Shown here piece after piece: positions 22,260 through 30,055 of a stretch of 31,930 bases of DNA (position 1 is the stretch's first letter; each line of letters starts with the position of its first letter). This DNA comes from a virus. Below the pieces are notes generated by a model. The model had not been told where the DNA came from. It saw only the letters and a list, made by a program, of their open reading frames with translations, and searched no databases. A program made the translations under genes and the position numbers. The stretch is taken from the IMG/VR virus record IMGVR_UViG_3300004806_000056, positions 1 to 31,930 of that record. One strand, given 5' to 3'.

Positions 22260-23819
22260 ATGAACAACATAGTAAAAAAAATTAAATCAATCATTAAGGG
22301 TACTGCACCAGCGTCTACGTATGGTACAAACCCTAATGATCCTTGGTCTGCCAAAGCAGGTATTGCTGAAAGTAGTAATGAATCTATGTTGGATTCCTAT
22401 CTCAATTCAAGAGGTATCAATCCCCGTTTTATTAGTACCGATACAAGAATTTCTCATGCTAAATCTTCTGAATTTATGAAATGGAAGAATGACCATCAAT
22501 TTGAATCTGTACAAGAAGAAACAGATAAAAAAGATACTGTAACAATGGACATTCCTTTACTGATTCGTGTATTAGAATTGGCTCGGGAAGATATTAAATC
22601 GGATATGGACTTACACAAGGTTGTTGAGAAATTAATCAATATCCGTGATAAAGGTATGTTGACCATGGATGATTATGAATATATTGCCAAATTAAAAGAA
22701 GAATATGAATTGCAAGAAGGTCAATTCAAACGGGGAGTAATTGACCGTGAAGAAGATGCTCGTTTGAATAAGATGACTACACTTAAAAAGTTCCGTGCTG
22801 ATGCTGATGCGAGAACGAAGAAACATGATGCCATTGAAAAGAATTCTGGTGGCATGACTTCTGCTATTGACCGATTACAAGCACATATGAATAAAGAAGA
22901 AACTGAATTGGAAAAGAAAGCTGCAAAATACGATTGGTCTAAACGCATGCCAAAACAGAAAAAACCAATTCAACATTATGGTCAAATAGAGTTAAAAAAG
23001 AAACAATTGGCTAAATTGAATAATGAAGATGTTACCAGAACGGCAACAGGACTCATTAATAAGGGAAAATACGGCACATCATACACAGGTGACACCGTTG
23101 AAACTTCCAAACAAAAAGATTCTAAAGATTTAAATTACTTGAATAAAAAACTCACTAAAGACCTTGAAAAGGGAATGGATGTGCATTTTGATAAAGTTAA
23201 AGAAGAAACTGAACAGATTGATGAAATCTCCAGAAAAGCATTAGATACTTATAAAGCAGGTTCATTAGCCAGTTTGAAGAACGCACAAAGTAACAGAGAT
23301 GCAGCTTCACATGGTAAAGATTTTTCTCCTGCTTTTGCTAAATTGCACAAAAAATCGAATGAGATTGCCAAGAAACGCACTCAAGGACTTATTGGTTATA
23401 TGCAGAGAAAAGGTGGCATGAAACCATTTAGTGAAGATATCTTCCAAGATGGCCAAGCACCAACGCAGACTTCATTTGACGGGGCTAATGCACCAGATAA
23501 TACAGAACCAAAAACAAATAGTAGACGGACAGAAATGTCCAAATCAGCTCGTATAATTAAATCTTTATATAAGCATCACAATATGAAGGAAGAGTTATAT
23601 GATTCTGAAAAGGAAGATAAATCTGTAGCATCTTATGGTAAAAAACCGAAGATGAAAACAACGAAACCGGAAGACAGTTTTGGTGATAACCCACCAACAG
23701 CTGCAGCAGTTCTAACTGGTGGTAAGACACTAACTGGCTCAACTAGGGATACTTTGGAAATTGATCCCGAAATGAAAAGACCCACTCGGCCAGATGGTAA
23801 AAAACAAGAAAAGAATTAA
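22260..23819 (+). CDS. virion-associated modular protein, probable head-internal
   Basis: 519 aa, nine bases after the preceding gene and similar in style: Lys/Glu-rich, mostly helical, few Cys or Trp. The N-terminal part (IVKKIKSIIKGTAPASTYGT and DPWSAKAGIAES) precedes a helical acidic domain (about 95-165). The module QIDEISRKALDTYKAGSLAS followed by LKNAQSNRDAAS (about 321-355) is a short helical unit that recurs in phage structural and DNA-associated proteins. Several L/I-x-E sites (YELQEG, QIDEIS) resemble prohead protease sites. The C-terminal 130 residues are low-complexity. An internal head protein or scaffold is inferred. Confidence 0.7.
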   Translation: MNNIVKKIKSIIKGTAPASTYGTNPNDPWSAKAGIAESSNESMLDSYLNSRGINPRFISTDTRISHAKSSEFMKWKNDHQFESVQEETDKKDTVTMDIPLLIRVLELAREDIKSDMDLHKVVEKLINIRDKGMLTMDDYEYIAKLKEEYELQEGQFKRGVIDREEDARLNKMTTLKKFRADADARTKKHDAIEKNSGGMTSAIDRLQAHMNKEETELEKKAAKYDWSKRMPKQKKPIQHYGQIELKKKQLAKLNNEDVTRTATGLINKGKYGTSYTGDTVETSKQKDSKDLNYLNKKLTKDLEKGMDVHFDKVKEETEQIDEISRKALDTYKAGSLASLKNAQSNRDAASHGKDFSPAFAKLHKKSNEIAKKRTQGLIGYMQRKGGMKPFSEDIFQDGQAPTQTSFDGANAPDNTEPKTNSRRTEMSKSARIIKSLYKHHNMKEELYDSEKEDKSVASYGKKPKMKTTKPEDSFGDNPPTAAAVLTGGKTLTGSTRDTLEIDPEMKRPTRPDGKKQEKN

Positions 23820-23826
23820 GATAAAT
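23819..23826 (+). promoter_or_regulatory. possible late promoter variant (GATAAATA)
   Basis: One mismatch to TATAAATA at the boundary of two structural genes, 32 bases before the ATG at 23858, a spacing like the exact copies at 1297 and 1840. The mismatch makes this uncertain. Confidence 0.35.
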
Positions 23827-23857
23827 AACAAGTAACAGACATTCAAAGGAGAAAAAG

Positions 23858-24499
23858 ATGTCATCATGGGGAAATAACGATAATGCAGCCAACGCACCAT
23901 ATTGGGCTGTAAATTCAACAATAGCACCAAACAATCCTACACACGCTGAACCAACAGATGTCAATGTAGCATTGCTTTATGGAAACACCACACCAGATGT
24001 ATATACTACAGATGAAACAATTGGACTATTTGGTATTGATGCCAATGAAGCTCAAGTTGAACATGGTACTGTACATACAGGTTGGGTAATTCGCACAACT
24101 GGATCTGGTGGTCGTGCAGGTCGTGTACAAGAAGAAGTTTTGGTTGCTTTAAGTTCAATAATTGGTGATGGTGATACAGTATATGCAAATACTACTGTTA
24201 CTATTACTGCACAACCAGCAAGTAATTCATCGATTCATGGTGCTGGAAATACTGTAACATTTACTGTTGCAGCTACTTCTGATCCAAGTTTCCCTGTAAC
24301 TTATGTTTGGCAGTTTAATAGTGGATCTGTATGGGCTAATGCTTCTACCGATACAGTAAACTTCCTCTCAGGTTACACAGGAACAACCTTAACAGCTAAC
24401 GCTGTGGCAACTACTGCTAATACTTGGCAAGTTCGTGCTGTCGCTACTGCACTTGACCAAACAGTTACAACTGCTAACGCCGTAATCACGATTCTTTAA
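23858..24499 (+). CDS. virion decoration-type protein with C-terminal Ig-like domain
   Basis: 213 aa with AAAGGAGA before the ATG. Residues 1-108 match a conserved phage virion module: WGNNDNAANAPYWAV, TIGLFGIDANEAQ, HTGWVIRTTGSGGRAGRVQ and EEVLVALSS. Residues about 109-213 form an Ig-like beta sandwich (VTITAQPASNSSIHGAGNTV, VTYVWQFNSG, TWQVRAVATALDQTVTTANA). Ig-like domains on phage capsids and tails (for example T4 Hoc) bind weakly to surfaces or mucus. It is Asn/Thr-rich with no Cys. Exposed capsid or tail location is inferred. Confidence 0.8.
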   Translation: MSSWGNNDNAANAPYWAVNSTIAPNNPTHAEPTDVNVALLYGNTTPDVYTTDETIGLFGIDANEAQVEHGTVHTGWVIRTTGSGGRAGRVQEEVLVALSSIIGDGDTVYANTTVTITAQPASNSSIHGAGNTVTFTVAATSDPSFPVTYVWQFNSGSVWANASTDTVNFLSGYTGTTLTANAVATTANTWQVRAVATALDQTVTTANAVITIL

Positions 24500-24502
24500 T
24501 AG

Positions 24503-24985
24503 ATGTTAAATTTTCGTGAATATGTCACCGAAGGTGGAGATGACGGCATTGCTGTCATTTCCATTTCCAAAGAACATATTGATTGTTCGTTAAGTGAAAC
24601 TCTTGATGAAATTAATGATGATTTGGAAGATGGACTTGAAGGTCAAAATTATTTAAGTCCATATGGCGGCTGGGTAAGAGCTTCTAAAGTATTGTCATTA
24701 TACGGCATAATTCTCCCAAATGTCATATTCAAAGATATAAACGATGGTGAAGAAGTTGTTGCAATTCAGCAGTTAGGTCATAAAGTTGGTGCCAACCTAG
24801 ATGGCACCATAAATATGCAACCAGATGTTTCAGAATACTATTTCTTTTACAGTTATGGTCGTGGCGAGGATGGTTATTACGACACATTCGCCGCCGTTGT
24901 AAATGAGGGTGATTTAGATTACTATGTTTCAGATGATACAGAACATTTAAATCCAGAAGGCGAAGAACAACCACCACAAGAATAG
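24503..24985 (+). CDS. acidic protein with internal-protein-like leader, unknown
   Basis: 160 aa, three bases after the preceding stop. The first ten residues MLNFREYVTE fit the internal-protein leader (aromatic at 4, Y-V-x-E), so cleavage after E10 would leave an N-terminal Gly-Gly. The mature part is acidic and beta-rich (VISISKEHIDCSLSETLDE, YFFYSYGRGEDGYYDTFAA) and ends with a Glu/Pro tail. No family is recognised. Expected packaging in the head rests on the leader only; the acidic, DNA-mimic-like charge is compatible with T4 internal proteins that inhibit host nucleases, but this is speculation. Confidence 0.65.
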   Translation: MLNFREYVTEGGDDGIAVISISKEHIDCSLSETLDEINDDLEDGLEGQNYLSPYGGWVRASKVLSLYGIILPNVIFKDINDGEEVVAIQQLGHKVGANLDGTINMQPDVSEYYFFYSYGRGEDGYYDTFAAVVNEGDLDYYVSDDTEHLNPEGEEQPPQE

Positions 24986-24991
24986 TATAAT

Positions 24992-25378
24992 ATGTTTGAT
25001 GATTTGAATGATGAGAATTTTTTAATTTATGCGATGAAGCAGTATAATTCACCGCATTGTATTGTATCCGAATTTGCGAGCGACATTAAACGTACCAAGT
25101 ATCTCCAACGATTGTTTCGTAGATATAAGGTTACAAAATCCCTCAAAGAAAGATTAATACTAAACCACATTATTTTATTGAATAATGTTTTTGGCTACGA
25201 TGCAACGGCCAGAATACTATTCTATAAGATAGACGAAAGAGATTATGATATATTGAAAACTTTTTTGTCCTATTTGAATATTATGCCAGATACAGTTTAC
25301 GGAATTAATGGTAAAAATGTATCAGTCGCTGAAATTCCATTAGACGCTAATGTTGTTGAAATATTAAGAAAAATATAG
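24992..25378 (+). CDS. conserved T4-like phage protein, unknown
   Basis: 128 aa, helical. Basic in the centre (KRTKYLQRLFRRYKVTKSLK), with ERLILNHIILLNNVFGYDAT then ARILFYKI as a hydrophobic core. I recall similar proteins next to structural genes in marine T4-like phages, without known function. It ends 17 bases before the tail-fibre-like gene. Confidence 0.7.
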   Translation: MFDDLNDENFLIYAMKQYNSPHCIVSEFASDIKRTKYLQRLFRRYKVTKSLKERLILNHIILLNNVFGYDATARILFYKIDERDYDILKTFLSYLNIMPDTVYGINGKNVSVAEIPLDANVVEILRKI

Positions 25379-25395
25379 GAATAGGGAGATTTATC

Positions 25396-26535
25396 TTGGG
25401 AAGTTCAATTTATAGAATTTACGCCGAACATTTAGGCAATAGTAACGTGGCATCGTTTATTGGAAGAACAGGAGAAATCTTTTATGATCCATTGAATGGA
25501 GCATTAAGTATTTCTGATGGAGAAACTGTTGGTGGCAATCCGATTTCCATACATACAGGTAATTTGGTTTATGACCATGATATTATTCCAATTGCGGATA
25601 ATACCTACTCTCTAGGTTCTGAACTATTACGATGGAAATCGGTTCACATTGGTCCAGGAACTTTATTCATTCAGGATCGAAACGATGCAGGACTAAATGC
25701 AGAATTAACCGTTATTGATGGTGTGTTACAAATTAACGGCGCAGACCAACTTCAAATTGGACAGTTAAAGTTTGTTAATAATAATATTGAATCATCTTCA
25801 GGTGCTACTGATATTGAGATTGGTTCAACAAGTTCATCTGCCAATCTTGTATTTAATCGTAATACATCAATGGCTACAGGTAAAACCATTAGTTGGGGTA
25901 CATTAACTGGTGACTACGAAACTGAAAAATTCTTTAGTATTGGATTAGATGCTAGTGGTGGTATAGAATCGGCAGGACCAAGTTCTTATCTCAAAACTGA
26001 GGGTCAACTTGATTTTAACATTGATGTGAATGGTAATCAATGGTTCTTTAAAAACGATGGCACTTTTATACTTCCTGGTGGAATCAAACCAGCAGATGGA
26101 ACCACAGATATAGTATTAGGAACCGATGATGGTTCTGATACGGGAAACATCAGCGCATATAGAACATATCAACTTCGTGATGGTAATGATAATGTTCTAA
26201 TGCAAATTCAAAATGAAGATGGGGTTGGTAAATTAAAATTTGATGGTGGTAGTAATGGTATTTGGTATGATGGTGGTGTAGTAATTAAAGGAGTTGGATA
26301 TCAGGCTGATAATACTTCTATTCAACCAATGTCATTTAATAGTGCTACTGGAGCAGTAACTTATGGGCAACTAAATTATAATCATTTCGTTGGATTCCCA
26401 AGATTACCAAACTATGCCAATGATGCCGCCGCCAATACTGCCGCCGGAACTCCATTAAAAGGTATGCAATATTATAATACAACAACCGATAAAGCAATGG
26501 TCTACACCGCTTCCGGTTGGCAGGCAATGAATTAA
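25396..26535 (+). CDS. tail-fibre-like structural protein
   Basis: 379 aa from a TTG start with GGGAGA upstream; no ATG is nearby in frame. The N-terminal section (YRIYAEHLGNSNVASFIGRT, GEIFYDPLNGALSISDGE) and NTYSLGSELLRWKSVHIGPG with LFIQD are typical of repeated beta-strand fibre proteins of marine T4-like phages. The middle is rich in Gly/Asn/Thr with short strands (beta-helix-like). The C-terminal KGMQYYNTTTDKAMVYTASGW resembles the ends of fibre-associated proteins. Probably a short tail fibre or accessory virion protein; host-range contribution is inferred. Confidence 0.75.
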   Translation: MGSSIYRIYAEHLGNSNVASFIGRTGEIFYDPLNGALSISDGETVGGNPISIHTGNLVYDHDIIPIADNTYSLGSELLRWKSVHIGPGTLFIQDRNDAGLNAELTVIDGVLQINGADQLQIGQLKFVNNNIESSSGATDIEIGSTSSSANLVFNRNTSMATGKTISWGTLTGDYETEKFFSIGLDASGGIESAGPSSYLKTEGQLDFNIDVNGNQWFFKNDGTFILPGGIKPADGTTDIVLGTDDGSDTGNISAYRTYQLRDGNDNVLMQIQNEDGVGKLKFDGGSNGIWYDGGVVIKGVGYQADNTSIQPMSFNSATGAVTYGQLNYNHFVGFPRLPNYANDAAANTAAGTPLKGMQYYNTTTDKAMVYTASGWQAMN

Positions 26536-26553
26536 TCCAGATTAAGGCACAAC

Positions 26554-26865
26554 ATGAAAACATTTAAACAATTCGTAAATGAACACATCATCAAAACGGG
26601 TGATGAATATAAATTGGTGTCTAAGAAATCAGGTAAGAACCTTGGCACAGCAAACAGTCTTTCTGGTATTAAGAAACGTGAAAGAGAAGTTGAATACTTC
26701 AAACACATGAAAGAAGATGGTGAAGGTGGTGGAAATTCTGTAGCAGGTATTGCCGGCACAGGTGATACAAGATTGGCTACTGACCAGCGTGAACCTGGTG
26801 TTTCAAAAAAGAAGAAATCACCAATTATATCACCAATGGGTAAAAGAAACCCACCGCAGATATAA
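26554..26865 (+). CDS. small protein with internal-protein-like leader, unknown
   Basis: 103 aa. The leader MKTFKQFVNE is the closest in the window to the T4 internal-protein start MKTYQEFIAE; cleavage would follow E10. The rest is Lys-rich and Gly-rich (KKSGKNLGTANSLSGIKKRE, GEGGGNSVAGIAGTGD) and ends PMGKRNPPQI. The mature part looks largely disordered and basic, like a DNA-bound internal protein. It is just upstream of the lysis cassette (one base gap). Confidence 0.7.
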   Translation: MKTFKQFVNEHIIKTGDEYKLVSKKSGKNLGTANSLSGIKKREREVEYFKHMKEDGEGGGNSVAGIAGTGDTRLATDQREPGVSKKKKSPIISPMGKRNPPQI

Positions 26866-26866
26866 A

Positions 26867-27484
26867 ATGGATTTCATTCTTAATTCTGTAAAACTCCAAC
26901 AATGTGTTCCCACAAATAGAAATCATTTAGAGTTGTTTAGAGTATTAAATGATGTTCTACCCAAATATGAAATCAATACTGTAAGTAGAGTTGCAGGATT
27001 TCTAGCTCAATGTGGCCACGAAAGTGGTGATTTTAATAAACTTGAGGAAAATTTAAATTATTCCGCAGAAGGTTTATTGACCACATTTAAAAAGTATTTC
27101 AAAACTTTAGATGAAGCAAACCATTATGCAAGGCAACCAGAAAAGATTGCTAATCATGTTTATAGCAATCGTTTAGGTAATGGTGATGAATCTAGTGGTG
27201 ATGGATGGTTATACCGAGGCCGTGGTGCAATACAACTAACGGGATATAGTAACTATAAACTGTTTTCGTTGTATGTTGGAAAGACTATTCCAGACACAGT
27301 TGAATATTGTAAAACTATTGAAGGTGCGATTGAGGCATCTTGTTGGTTTTGGAATATAAATGGTTTAAATAGAACTTGTGATAATGACGATATTGTTACC
27401 ATGACAAAGATTATAAATGGTGGCACTAATGGTATAGACGATAGAAGATATCGTTACGAAAGAAATAAGAGGATACTACCATGA
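26867..27484 (+). CDS. endolysin, glycoside hydrolase family 19 (chitinase-like)
   Basis: 205 aa from the ATG at 26867 (longer upstream reading rejected: it overlaps the previous gene). Conserved GH19 features: VAGFLAQCGHESGDF with the catalytic Glu, a second Glu in NKLEENLNYSAEGLL, and YRGRGAIQLTGYSNY. No signal peptide or TM segment is seen, so it needs a holin to reach the wall. It cuts the glycan strands of peptidoglycan (muramidase-type activity as in other phage GH19 enzymes). First gene of the lysis block, overlapping the spanin gene by four bases. Confidence 0.92.
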   Translation: MDFILNSVKLQQCVPTNRNHLELFRVLNDVLPKYEINTVSRVAGFLAQCGHESGDFNKLEENLNYSAEGLLTTFKKYFKTLDEANHYARQPEKIANHVYSNRLGNGDESSGDGWLYRGRGAIQLTGYSNYKLFSLYVGKTIPDTVEYCKTIEGAIEASCWFWNINGLNRTCDNDDIVTMTKIINGGTNGIDDRRYRYERNKRILP

Positions 27485-28077
27485 TGTGGTTATTAAGTAT
27501 ATTACCTGATGCCGTTTTTTACATAGCTGCCGTTGTTGGCCTGCTTGGGTTTATTGCCGCTTTGTTATTTGGACAAATACCATTCATTGGTTCGTATAGC
27601 TTGCCTATCAACATTATTTCTGTTATACTAATAGCCTTTGGTTTTTATTTCAGCGGTGGTATTAGTGTTAAAGATGCACAAGAGAAAAAGGTTGCCGAAT
27701 TACAACACCGAATTGATGTAGCGGAAAAACAATCATCCGATTTGAATACTCAATTAGTAGAACTAGTTGAAAAGAACAAAAAACTTGCGAAGGAAAAAAA
27801 TGATGCTAACACTCAAAGACTTAGAGATTCTGCTAAAAAAGACGATGCTAATTGCACCTTTTCTAATGCTACAATCATGCTCTACAACAGTACCAGTCAA
27901 AATGGAATTCCCCCAAGTGCCAGCGAGTTACCTGGAGGAGCCTCCGATGTTAAAGCAAGTGAACTCCTCGGTAACGTTGCCGAAAACTACGGCACCTACT
28001 ACCAAGTAACCGAAAAATTAAAAAATTGGCAAGATTGGTATAAAGGACAAAAACAGATTTTTGAAAGTGTAAAGTAA
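27481..28077 (+). CDS. inner-membrane spanin (Rz-like)
   Basis: 198 aa. Two hydrophobic segments (about 8-29 and 38-60) are followed by a long coiled coil (about 65-115, KDAQEKKVAELQHRIDVAEK ... LVELVEKNKKLAKEKND) and a C-terminal helical part (about 150-198). Known i-spanins usually have one N-terminal TM; two segments would place the N-terminus in the periplasm or make one of them peripheral. It overlaps the endolysin stop (ATGA) and fully contains the outer-membrane spanin in another frame. With that partner it fuses inner and outer membranes as the last step of lysis. Confidence 0.82.
   Translation: MMWLLSILPDAVFYIAAVVGLLGFIAALLFGQIPFIGSYSLPINIISVILIAFGFYFSGGISVKDAQEKKVAELQHRIDVAEKQSSDLNTQLVELVEKNKKLAKEKNDANTQRLRDSAKKDDANCTFSNATIMLYNSTSQNGIPPSASELPGGASDVKASELLGNVAENYGTYYQVTEKLKNWQDWYKGQKQIFESVK
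27800..28009 (+). CDS. outer-membrane spanin lipoprotein (Rz1-like), embedded in Rz-like gene
   Basis: 69 aa in the +1 frame of the i-spanin gene. AAGGAAAA precedes ATGATG at 27800. The N-terminus has Lys residues (EILLKKT), a short hydrophobic stretch MLIAPFLML and a lipobox LQSC followed by Ser, so signal peptidase II would leave a lipid-modified Cys. An internal ATG just before the hydrophobic stretch is an alternative start. The mature part is short and Pro-containing (VPVKMEFPQVPASYLEEPP), typical of o-spanins, whose genes are often embedded in Rz. It anchors in the outer membrane and pairs with the i-spanin. Confidence 0.88.
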   Translation: MMLTLKDLEILLKKTMLIAPFLMLQSCSTTVPVKMEFPQVPASYLEEPPMLKQVNSSVTLPKTTAPTTK

Positions 28078-28491
28078 ATGAATTTTCCTTTACTTACACG
28101 AATACTTGATAGTAATTTTACATCAGATGATTTTATGTCGGTACTTTTGATTTTTTTATTATTAGTTTTTGGATATATTATATTACGCTGGTTATGGAAA
28201 CTCAATAGGGATAAAAATAGTACAATTGAGTTTGTTGACCTAATTACCGTTGGTGGTAGATTAAATGAACGCAAAGTAAGCCGTTTTGGTGCATGGATTA
28301 TCAGTACATGGGGATTCATGTATCTAATACTTAATGGCCAATTATCCGAATGGTACTTTGTGGGTTACATGGGTGCATGGGTAGCTAATGCACTAATCGG
28401 TAAAGCAATTAAAGACCCAAATGGTGAAGAATTCCTAACACTAAAAAACAATAATAACGATGGTGAAATCGATTCACCAAACGATAAATAA
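28078..28491 (+). CDS. membrane protein, candidate holin
   Basis: 137 aa starting directly after the spanin stop. A strong TM segment lies at about 20-43 (MSVLLIFLLLVFGYIILRWL), and two more at about 75-90 and 93-110 (GAWIISTWGFMYLILNG, WYFVGYMGAWVANALIG). The C-terminus is acidic/Asn-rich. Three TM segments, short length and position in the lysis block fit a class I holin that opens the inner membrane for the endolysin. No T4 gene t features (one TM, large periplasmic domain) are visible. Confidence 0.65.
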   Translation: MNFPLLTRILDSNFTSDDFMSVLLIFLLLVFGYIILRWLWKLNRDKNSTIEFVDLITVGGRLNERKVSRFGAWIISTWGFMYLILNGQLSEWYFVGYMGAWVANALIGKAIKDPNGEEFLTLKNNNNDGEIDSPNDK

Positions 28492-28517
28492 AGTATTAAG
28501 AATAATTAAGAAATAAG

Positions 28518-28958
28518 ATGACACCTGATAATAACCATGTTCCTGCATCCTTTGTGGATTTAACTAAAACAAAAGTGGATATTGGTATTTTGCAGGCTCA
28601 AGTAAGCACCCTTACCATGCTTTGTAGTAAGATGGATAACGTGATTGAGAAGTTGGTGGATCAACACGATAGACATCTTGCAAAGGTATATACAGACATG
28701 GAAAAGCGTAGGATAGAAAACGATGCTGATGTTAAAGACATCCATGACCGAATTGACGTGGTACTAGATAAAGTATCTGCAACTGAACTAAGGTTACTGG
28801 ATGAAATAAAAGCATTAAGAACCGAAATGCAAAGCCATAATAAAAATGAAAAAGAAACTTTGGATAAACTCCTAGAGTGGAAGTGGATGATTGTTGGTGG
28901 TATACTTGTCATGACATGGTTGTTTTCTCGCATAAATCTTGATACAATAGCACATTAG
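28518..28958 (+). CDS. XhlA-like coiled-coil protein with C-terminal membrane anchor
   Basis: 146 aa. A long coiled coil (about 15-120; LQAQVSTLTMLCSKMDNVIE, DIHDRIDVVLDKVSATELRL and further heptads) is followed by a single TM (about 122-138, WKWMIVGGILVMTWLF). This layout resembles hemolysin XhlA/holin-associated proteins of other phages. In the lysis block it is a candidate holin partner or second holin. Cytoplasmic coiled coil and C-terminal anchor are inferred. Confidence 0.7.
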   Translation: MTPDNNHVPASFVDLTKTKVDIGILQAQVSTLTMLCSKMDNVIEKLVDQHDRHLAKVYTDMEKRRIENDADVKDIHDRIDVVLDKVSATELRLLDEIKALRTEMQSHNKNEKETLDKLLEWKWMIVGGILVMTWLFSRINLDTIAH

Positions 28959-28995
28959 TTATAAATTAAATTTTACCATTTTGAATTGATATATT

Positions 28996-30009
28996 ATGAG
29001 TGTTTTTGTTGATAGGCAGTTCCTGCTTCGGATTTCTCCGAAGCTTCAAAGATTCGCACAGAAAAAGGAAGACCTGTATAATTTCAGGTGCCCTCTTTGT
29101 GGTGATTCACAAAAAAATAAAACCAAATCACGTGGTTATGTTTACCGCAAAAAGAATGACTATTTTTTCATGTGTCATAATTGTGGTGCCTCAACCTCCT
29201 TTTATAACTTCCTAGATAGGGTTGATCCTACACTCGTTAAAGAGTATGCATTAGAGAGATATAAAAATGGAGACACAAACAACAGCAACTATCCCAAACC
29301 GGAATTACAGGAAATCAAGCAAGAAACGCCCAAGTTTAAAAAAGCACTTGAACTTCCTACAATTGACTCTTTACCAGAGATCCATTTTGCTAGATCATAT
29401 GTTGTTCAGCGACAGATTCCAAAGGCCTTTCAATCGCAATTATACTATGCGGAAGATTTCAAGCAATTCTGTGAGAGTTTGGGGATTGAAAAAGATGGGT
29501 TACACGAAAAGGATAAGCGCCTCGTTATCCCGTTCTATGATAAAGAGAAAAACCTTATTGCCATTCAGGGTAGGTCGTTAGGGGAGTCTAAGTTACGATA
29601 CATCACTATCAAACTACATGATGATAACCCAAAGGTCTTTGGAATGGACAGGATAGACGAGGAGAAGCTGATATACGTGGTGGAAGGTCCTATTGACAGT
29701 ATGTTCCTCGACAATGCGGTGGCTACAGCAGATTCAAACTTGGAATCCATCACCAAGTTGTATGATAAGTCTAAAGTTGTATTGGTATTTGATAATGAAC
29801 CTCGTAACAAAGAAATAGTTATGAAAATTGATGAAGCTATAGAAAAACATTATAATGTAGTGATTTGGCCCGAAATGATTGAATCTAAAGACATTAATGA
29901 TATGGTGCTTGAAGGGTTCTCACCTGACGAAATCCAAGACATTATAAGTAAAAATACCTTTGTAAATTTGAGAGCGAAAGCTGAATTTATCAATTGGAAA
30001 AAGATTTAG
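28996..30009 (+). CDS. 61: DNA primase, T4 gp61 family
   Basis: 337 aa (T4 gp61 is 342). The N-terminal zinc finger has C32-P-L-C35 and C60-H-N-C63 with the typical GDS. The TOPRIM core is at about 228-275: YVVEGPIDSMFLDNAVATAD with the catalytic Glu, and KVVLVFDNEPRNKE with the acidic metal site. It makes RNA primers for lagging-strand synthesis on gp41 helicase. It lies apart from the main replication operon, after the lysis block and before the ribonucleotide reductase. Confidence 0.96.
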   Translation: MSVFVDRQFLLRISPKLQRFAQKKEDLYNFRCPLCGDSQKNKTKSRGYVYRKKNDYFFMCHNCGASTSFYNFLDRVDPTLVKEYALERYKNGDTNNSNYPKPELQEIKQETPKFKKALELPTIDSLPEIHFARSYVVQRQIPKAFQSQLYYAEDFKQFCESLGIEKDGLHEKDKRLVIPFYDKEKNLIAIQGRSLGESKLRYITIKLHDDNPKVFGMDRIDEEKLIYVVEGPIDSMFLDNAVATADSNLESITKLYDKSKVVLVFDNEPRNKEIVMKIDEAIEKHYNVVIWPEMIESKDINDMVLEGFSPDEIQDIISKNTFVNLRAKAEFINWKKI

Positions 30010-30055
30010 AATATCATTGTAGTACCTCAACAATAATAATAGAAAGAACACTAAC

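Noticed and set aside
28484-28491. GATAAATAA as a late promoter.
   Set aside because: It overlaps the stop codon of the holin-like gene inside the lysis operon and has a mismatch; probably chance.
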